9,016 bases of DNA from Streptococcus parasanguinis. Lineage in GTDB: Bacteria > Bacillota > Bacilli > Lactobacillales > Streptococcaceae. Of the stretch, positions 6,157 to 9,016 are shown in pieces. Under the pieces are notes generated by a model, which did no database searches, was not told where the DNA came from, and saw nothing but the letters and a program-made list of their open reading frames with translations. Position 1 is the stretch's first letter. The number at the start of each line of letters is the position of its first letter. Location: assembly GCA_018365265.1 (NCBI GenBank), contig JAGZKI010000063.1, forward strand, positions 1 to 9,016. Reading direction: 5' to 3'. The translations under genes were made by a program, and so were the position numbers.

Positions 6157-6735
6157 ATGAGTGATTTGAATCAGATAGTTGGATTTATTAAAGAAATCGA
6201 GAAATTAAAGTCAGTAACAAGGTTTAATAGAACCCTTGATGGACGGTTTGAAAATAGTGCCGAGCATTCTTGGCAGAGTGCAATAGCTGCGATGGTTCTG
6301 CAAGATTATTATCCCGAAAAATTGAATATGGAAAAGGTGATTTCTATGTTACTGATTCATGATTTAGGTGAGATTTATGCCGGAGATACTTGGGTGTTTG
6401 ATGATGAAAAAAAGCTTCATGCTCATGATAGAGAGCTCACATCTATAGAAAAAACAATGAGCTTCCTTCCAGAAGCAACATATGTGAATATGAAAAATTC
6501 GTGGTTGGAGTTTGAAAAAGGGCAGAGTCCTGAGGCAAGATATGCAAGAGTGATTGATGCATTGGTACCACTGATCAATCACTTGGAAGTATCAGAAGTC
6601 AATTATAATCCCGATCACATCCGTTCAGAGATGGTATTAGAAAAGAAAAAGTTCATAAAAAGTGAATCCAAAGAGTTGTGGAAACTGACAGAAGAGTTAA
6701 TTCAGGAAAGTGTGGAAAAGGGCTTATATTCATAA
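6157..6735 (+). CDS. HD-domain phosphohydrolase (HDDC2/YfbR-like nucleotidase type)
   Basis: A 192-residue soluble protein with the HD metal-binding set: His37 in ENSAEHSW, His68-Asp69 in LLIHDLGEIYAGD, and Asp134 in RVIDALVP. The Glu72 and Asp77 following the HD pair are typical of the HD_3 group containing YfbR-like 5'-deoxynucleotidases and HDDC2. It therefore probably dephosphorylates nucleotides, but the substrate cannot be read from sequence. AAGGAGGT (6139-6146) precedes the ATG at 6157 by 10 bases. An earlier in-frame ATG at 6097 lies upstream of the expected transcript start. The gene is monocistronic, with its own promoter and a probable terminator. It is clearly more AT-rich than its neighbours: four 60-base rows counted by hand gave about 32% GC, against 47-57% in rows from flanking genes. 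That suggests horizontal acquisition. The reading frame is complete. Confidence 0.88.
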   Translation: MSDLNQIVGFIKEIEKLKSVTRFNRTLDGRFENSAEHSWQSAIAAMVLQDYYPEKLNMEKVISMLLIHDLGEIYAGDTWVFDDEKKLHAHDRELTSIEKTMSFLPEATYVNMKNSWLEFEKGQSPEARYARVIDALVPLINHLEVSEVNYNPDHIRSEMVLEKKKFIKSESKELWKLTEELIQESVEKGLYS

Positions 6736-6774
6736 GATCCCCTGGCCATCAGTAGGAACCTTCAACCCAAGAGG

Positions 6775-6801
6775 AAGCCACCTGTTTTCACGGGTGGTTT
6801 T
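6775..6801 (+). terminator. Probable terminator after the HD-domain gene
   Basis: CCACCTG (6778-6784) pairs with CGGGTGG (6791-6797), including one G-T pair, around a 6-base loop; weak A-T pairs extend it outward. Only four T follow (6798-6801), so termination may be partial, and some readthrough into the next gene is possible. Confidence 0.6.
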
Positions 6802-6825
6802 GACTTGCTTGATCTGTGGTATAAT
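6800..6825 (+). promoter_or_regulatory. Promoter of the HAD-GDSL pair
   Basis: TGGTATAAT (6817-6825) is a perfect extended -10 with consensus TATAAT at 6820-6825. A TTGACT at 6800-6805 resembles a -35 but sits only 14 bases away, so recognition probably depends on the extended -10. The promoter touches the terminator of the HD gene. A short palindrome, CCCTTTGAAAGGG (6844-6856), lies in the leader. Confidence 0.75.
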
Positions 6826-6871
6826 GGAACCAGATAATTTACACCCTTTGAAAGGGAAAAGGTTAGATTGT

Positions 6872-7720
6872 ATGATTAAGTTGATTGCAACAGATATGGA
6901 TGGAACCTTATTAGATGAGCGAGGAGAGGTGGACCTTCCGCGTCTGGAAAGGCTGTTGGACCACTTGGATCAAAAAGGGATTCGCTTTGTCATTGCGACG
7001 GGAAATGAAATCCATCGCATGCGCCAGCTCTTGGGTCCCTTGGTCAAGCGGGTGACCCTGGTCGTCGCTAACGGAGCTCGGATTTTTGAGAATGACCAGA
7101 TGGTTCTAGGAAAATTCTGGGATCGGGAATTGGTGGAGGCGGTCCTTGCTTATTTTAAGGGCCGGGAAATTTCAGATCAGTTGGTTGTATCAGCTGTCAA
7201 TGGTGGCTTTGTCAAGGAAGGCACGGTCTTTACAGAAGTTGAAAAATTCATGCAGCCGGAAGTGATTGAAGCCTTGTACAAGCGAATGAAGTTTGTTCCG
7301 GAATTGACAGCCGATTTGTTTGACCAGGTGCTTAAAATGAGCTTGGTGGTTGGCTTGGATCGTCTTGATCAAGTGAGTCAGGAAGTCCAACAGGCTTTTG
7401 GAGATCAGCTGATGGCGGTTTCGAGCGGTTTTGGCAGCATGGATCTCTTACAAGCAGGTATTCACAAGGCTTGGGGACTGGCTCAATTAATGGAGAAATG
7501 GCAGCTCGATGCTAGTCAGGTCATGGCCTTTGGGGATAGCGGAAACGACATTGAAATGCTTGAAATGGCTGGTCACTCCTATGCGGTGGCCAATGCAGAA
7601 GAAGCTGTCAAGGCTGTTGCCAAACACCTAGCACCGAGCCATCAAGAAGGCGGTGTCTACCAGGTGATCGAAGAGTATCTAGGACTGACCCCCTGGGAAC
7701 AAGTGAAAGGACAGAAGTAG
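6872..7720 (+). CDS. Cof-type HAD-superfamily phosphatase (HAD-IIB)
   Basis: A 282-residue soluble hydrolase. Motif I is DMDGTLLD (8-15) with the nucleophile Asp8 and acid/base Asp10. Motif II is Thr43 in VIATGNE, the motif III lysine is probably Lys199, and motif IV is GDSGND (221-226). The stretch between motifs II and III (about 85-190) is the C2-type cap of the Cof/YidA group, which dephosphorylates sugar phosphates, flavin mononucleotide or similar small metabolites. The exact substrate cannot be told. The frame opens at 6710, overlapping the previous gene, but the ATG at 6872 is right: the protein then starts MIKLIATDMDG as the family does, AAAAGG (6857-6862) precedes it, and the promoter lies at 6800-6825. 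The stop codon abuts the next start codon. Confidence 0.93.
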   Translation: MIKLIATDMDGTLLDERGEVDLPRLERLLDHLDQKGIRFVIATGNEIHRMRQLLGPLVKRVTLVVANGARIFENDQMVLGKFWDRELVEAVLAYFKGREISDQLVVSAVNGGFVKEGTVFTEVEKFMQPEVIEALYKRMKFVPELTADLFDQVLKMSLVVGLDRLDQVSQEVQQAFGDQLMAVSSGFGSMDLLQAGIHKAWGLAQLMEKWQLDASQVMAFGDSGNDIEMLEMAGHSYAVANAEEAVKAVAKHLAPSHQEGGVYQVIEEYLGLTPWEQVKGQK

Positions 7721-8353
7721 ATGGCGGTACAACTGTTAGAAGACTGGCTCTTAAAGGAGCAGGAGAAAATTGTAACAACCTATCGGGAGCTCAATCAAGC
7801 CCCTCTGAAAGAGCCTGGTTTGATCTTTATCGGAGACTCCATCGTAGAGTATTTCCCCATTCATGAACTATTACAAAGTCCCAAACACATGGTCAATCGA
7901 GGAGTACGAGGCTATAAGACGGATCTCCTTCGTAAGCATCTAGACGCCCATGTTTTTGGAACGGCGGTGGATCAGATCTTTCTCTTGATAGGGACCAATG
8001 ATATCGGAAAAGAAATTCCTCAAAAGGAAACCTTAGACAATGTAGAAGCGGTCTTACAAGTGATCATGCGGGATTTTCCGCTGACCCACATCAACCTGAT
8101 CTCGGTTTTACCGGTGAGTCAAGAAGAGCGCTACAAGCAAAAGGTCTATGTCCGGACCAATGAAAAAATTCAGGCCCTCAATCAGGCCTATCAAGAATTG
8201 GCCCAAGCCTACCACCAGGTCAGCTATGTCGATGTGTATTCGTCTTTATTGGATGAAGTGGGGCAGTTAGCAGAAGCCTATACGACAGATGGCCTCCATC
8301 TAAGTGTGGCCGGGTATCGCATCCTAGCCCAAGCTCTGCAGGAGATAGTATAG
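7721..8353 (+). CDS. SGNH/GDSL-family hydrolase (esterase or lipase-like)
   Basis: A 210-residue protein without signal peptide or membrane helix, so probably cytoplasmic. The SGNH blocks are all present: block I FIGDS (36-40) with nucleophile Ser40, block II Gly61 in NRGVRG, block III GTND (91-94) with Asn93, and block V DGLHLS (190-195) with Asp190 and His193. Family members hydrolyse esters, thioesters or acetyl groups; here the substrate is unknown. The closest general type is the small bacterial acylhydrolase related to platelet-activating-factor acetylhydrolase. The ATG follows directly on the TAG of the HAD gene, and AAAGGA (7706-7711) inside that gene is its ribosome binding site, so the two are co-transcribed and probably translationally coupled. 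A terminator follows about 35 bases after the stop. Confidence 0.92.
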   Translation: MAVQLLEDWLLKEQEKIVTTYRELNQAPLKEPGLIFIGDSIVEYFPIHELLQSPKHMVNRGVRGYKTDLLRKHLDAHVFGTAVDQIFLLIGTNDIGKEIPQKETLDNVEAVLQVIMRDFPLTHINLISVLPVSQEERYKQKVYVRTNEKIQALNQAYQELAQAYHQVSYVDVYSSLLDEVGQLAEAYTTDGLHLSVAGYRILAQALQEIV

Positions 8354-8387
8354 AGATAAAAATAGGGAGTGAAAAAAGCCCAATCAG

Positions 8388-8426
8388 ACAGATCTTCAAA
8401 GGAAGATTTGTTTTTTTTTTTTTTTT
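8388..8426 (+). terminator. Terminator of the HAD-GDSL unit with a 16-T run
   Basis: ATCTTC (8392-8397) pairs with GAAGAT (8402-8407) around a 4-base loop, and weaker pairs extend the stem to about 8388 and 8411. It leads into sixteen consecutive T (8411-8426), then AA and eight more T (8429-8436). Confidence 0.85.
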
Positions 8427-8437
8427 AATTTTTTTTG

Positions 8438-8466
8438 TTGACAAATGTAAATCTTAGGTGTAAAAT
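8438..8466 (+). promoter_or_regulatory. Promoter of the copper operon
   Basis: A consensus -35 TTGACA (8438-8443) and TAAAAT (8461-8466) are separated by exactly 17 bases. A cop box overlaps the -35 and a second lies after the -10, so CopY bound here would block RNA polymerase when copper is low. Confidence 0.85.
8440..8449 (+). promoter_or_regulatory. cop box 1 (CopY operator)
   Basis: GACAAATGTA matches the streptococcal/lactococcal cop box KACANNYGTA at every defined position on the + strand. It overlaps the last four bases of the -35, as expected for a repressor site. Confidence 0.85.
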
Positions 8467-8480
8467 AACATCATAAGGTT

Positions 8481-8490
8481 TACGAATGTA
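8481..8490 (-). promoter_or_regulatory. cop box 2 (CopY operator)
   Basis: The - strand reads TACATTCGTA, a full match to KACANNYGTA; the + strand has one mismatch. It lies just after the likely transcript start, 41 bases from box 1, and so forms a two-operator arrangement like that described for the pneumococcal cop operon. Confidence 0.8.
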
Positions 8491-8509
8491 GATCGTGAAA
8501 GGAGGAGCC

Positions 8510-8905
8510 ATGCAAATTTCTAATGCGGAATGGCGCATCATGAAGATTATCTGGATGGAAGGCAAGCAGACCAGCACGGATTTGATCGCCGTCTTGTCCG
8601 AGCGCTTTGACTGGTCGAAGTCGACTATCAAGACCCTCTTGACGCGCTTGGTGGAGAAAGGCTGTCTGACCAGAGAAAAATCTGGCAAAGCCTTTGTCTA
8701 CTCGGCTTTGTTGAAGCAGGACCAGGGGTTAGACTTGGTGGTTGAGGATGTGAAAGACAAGGTTTGCTCAAAAAGAATTGTCCAGGTGCTTGAAAACTTG
8801 ATTCAGGAGAGTGACTTTACGCTTGCAGATCTTAATCAGCTGCAGCAGGTCCTGGAAGAAAAGAAAGCTGAGGCTGTCGAAACAGTCCCTTGCAATTGTA
8901 TGTAA
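8510..8905 (+). CDS. copY: CopY/TcrY-family copper transcription repressor
   Basis: A 131-residue repressor of the BlaI/MecI/CopY winged-helix family. The DNA-binding domain is about residues 1-70 (starting MQISNAEWRIMKIIW, with the recognition segment SKSTIKTLLTRL at 36-47). The C-terminal half dimerises and senses metal. Cysteines are at 52, 86, 128 and 130. The C-terminus ends PCNCM, so there is one CxC pair instead of the CxCx4CxC of Enterococcus hirae CopY; as I recall, the pneumococcal protein also has one CxC and uses Cys52. It should bind the two cop boxes upstream and release them when Cu(I) replaces zinc. AAAGGAGG (8498-8505) fixes the start at 8510; an ATG at 8495 lies upstream of this site. 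The next gene begins 18 bases after the stop. Confidence 0.95.
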   Translation: MQISNAEWRIMKIIWMEGKQTSTDLIAVLSERFDWSKSTIKTLLTRLVEKGCLTREKSGKAFVYSALLKQDQGLDLVVEDVKDKVCSKRIVQVLENLIQESDFTLADLNQLQQVLEEKKAEAVETVPCNCM

Positions 8906-8923
8906 TAGAAAGAAGGAATTTCC

Positions 8924-9016
8924 ATGTTTGGATTGTTAATTAGTATTGTTTGTTTACTTGGGGTTGCTTTTATTGCTTGGTGGTTCTTTGCAGAGCATGA
9001 AAAGGTAAGCGGCCAC
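8924..9016 (+). CDS. cupA: Start of a CupA-like membrane-anchored cupredoxin protein (cut by window end)
   Basis: The first 31 codons of a gene that runs off the window. GAAGGAA (8912-8918) precedes the ATG. The visible part is an N-terminal membrane anchor, about residues 3-22 (ending AFIAWWFF), followed by AEHEKVSGH. In mitis-group streptococci copY is followed by cupA, which encodes a membrane-anchored Cu(I) chaperone with a cupredoxin fold, and then by the copper-exporting ATPase copA. Position after copY and the anchor fit CupA, but the copper-binding domain lies outside the window, so the name rests mainly on context. Confidence 0.7.
   Translation, partial: MFGLLISIVCLLGVAFIAWWFFAEHEKVSGH

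Noticed and set aside
6710..6871. N-terminal extension of the HAD phosphatase frame overlapping the HD gene
   Set aside because: It spans a terminator and a promoter, and HAD-IIB proteins normally begin a few residues before the DxDGT motif, as they do from 6872.
8481..8488. TACGAATG, also close to a ComX cin-box
   Set aside because: The ten bases 8481-8490 are a full cop box on the - strand in exactly the expected place upstream of copY, which explains them better.
1..9016. CRISPR array, tRNA, rRNA, transposase or phage genes
   Set aside because: No regularly spaced direct repeats, no cloverleaf or rRNA-like sequence, and no integrase or transposase motifs were seen in any frame.

Overview
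The window looks like chromosomal DNA of a mitis/sanguinis-group Streptococcus. The evidence is a pneumococcal-style copper locus (copY followed by the start of a cupA-like gene, with streptococcal cop boxes), a fused MsrA-MsrB protein, typical streptococcal extended -10 promoters, and a streptococcal-type intergenic repeat at the left edge. The species cannot be fixed from this; S. parasanguinis or a close relative is only a guess. All genes found lie on the + strand.

Layout. Positions 1-192 hold a non-coding, hairpin-rich repeat. A small helical protein of unknown function follows (253-582), then a 28-residue hydrophobic peptide ORF with a strong ribosome binding site (633-719) and a terminator. 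Next is a methionine sulfoxide reductase unit: a good sigma-A promoter, msrAB (858-1793), a two-helix membrane protein (1831-2028) and a long-stem terminator at about 2064-2120. The promoter of the next operon sits directly against that terminator. This operon contains a membrane-anchored CapA-family metallophosphatase-like protein (2222-3565), a membrane-embedded MutS-type ATPase (3569-5233) and a DUF554 multi-span membrane protein (5257-5973), and ends in a terminator at 5981-6012.

An HD-domain phosphohydrolase gene (6157-6735) with its own promoter is much more AT-rich than its neighbours and looks acquired. A Cof-type HAD phosphatase (6872-7720) and an SGNH/GDSL hydrolase (7721-8353) then form a tightly coupled pair. 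They end in a terminator with a 16-T run. The right edge is the start of a copper-resistance operon: a promoter flanked by two cop boxes, copY (8510-8905), and the first 31 codons of a membrane-anchored cupredoxin-like protein resembling CupA. A copA ATPase would be expected beyond the window.

How they work together. The copper locus and MsrAB both belong to metal and oxidant stress defence, but they are separate transcription units. The CapA-like, MutS-like and DUF554 genes are probably co-transcribed and all three products are membrane-associated; their joint role is unknown. No complete new defence system, CRISPR array, tRNA, rRNA or transposase was found. The least explained items are the 28-residue peptide with its neighbour, the membrane MutS-like ATPase operon, and the T-run next to the copper promoter.
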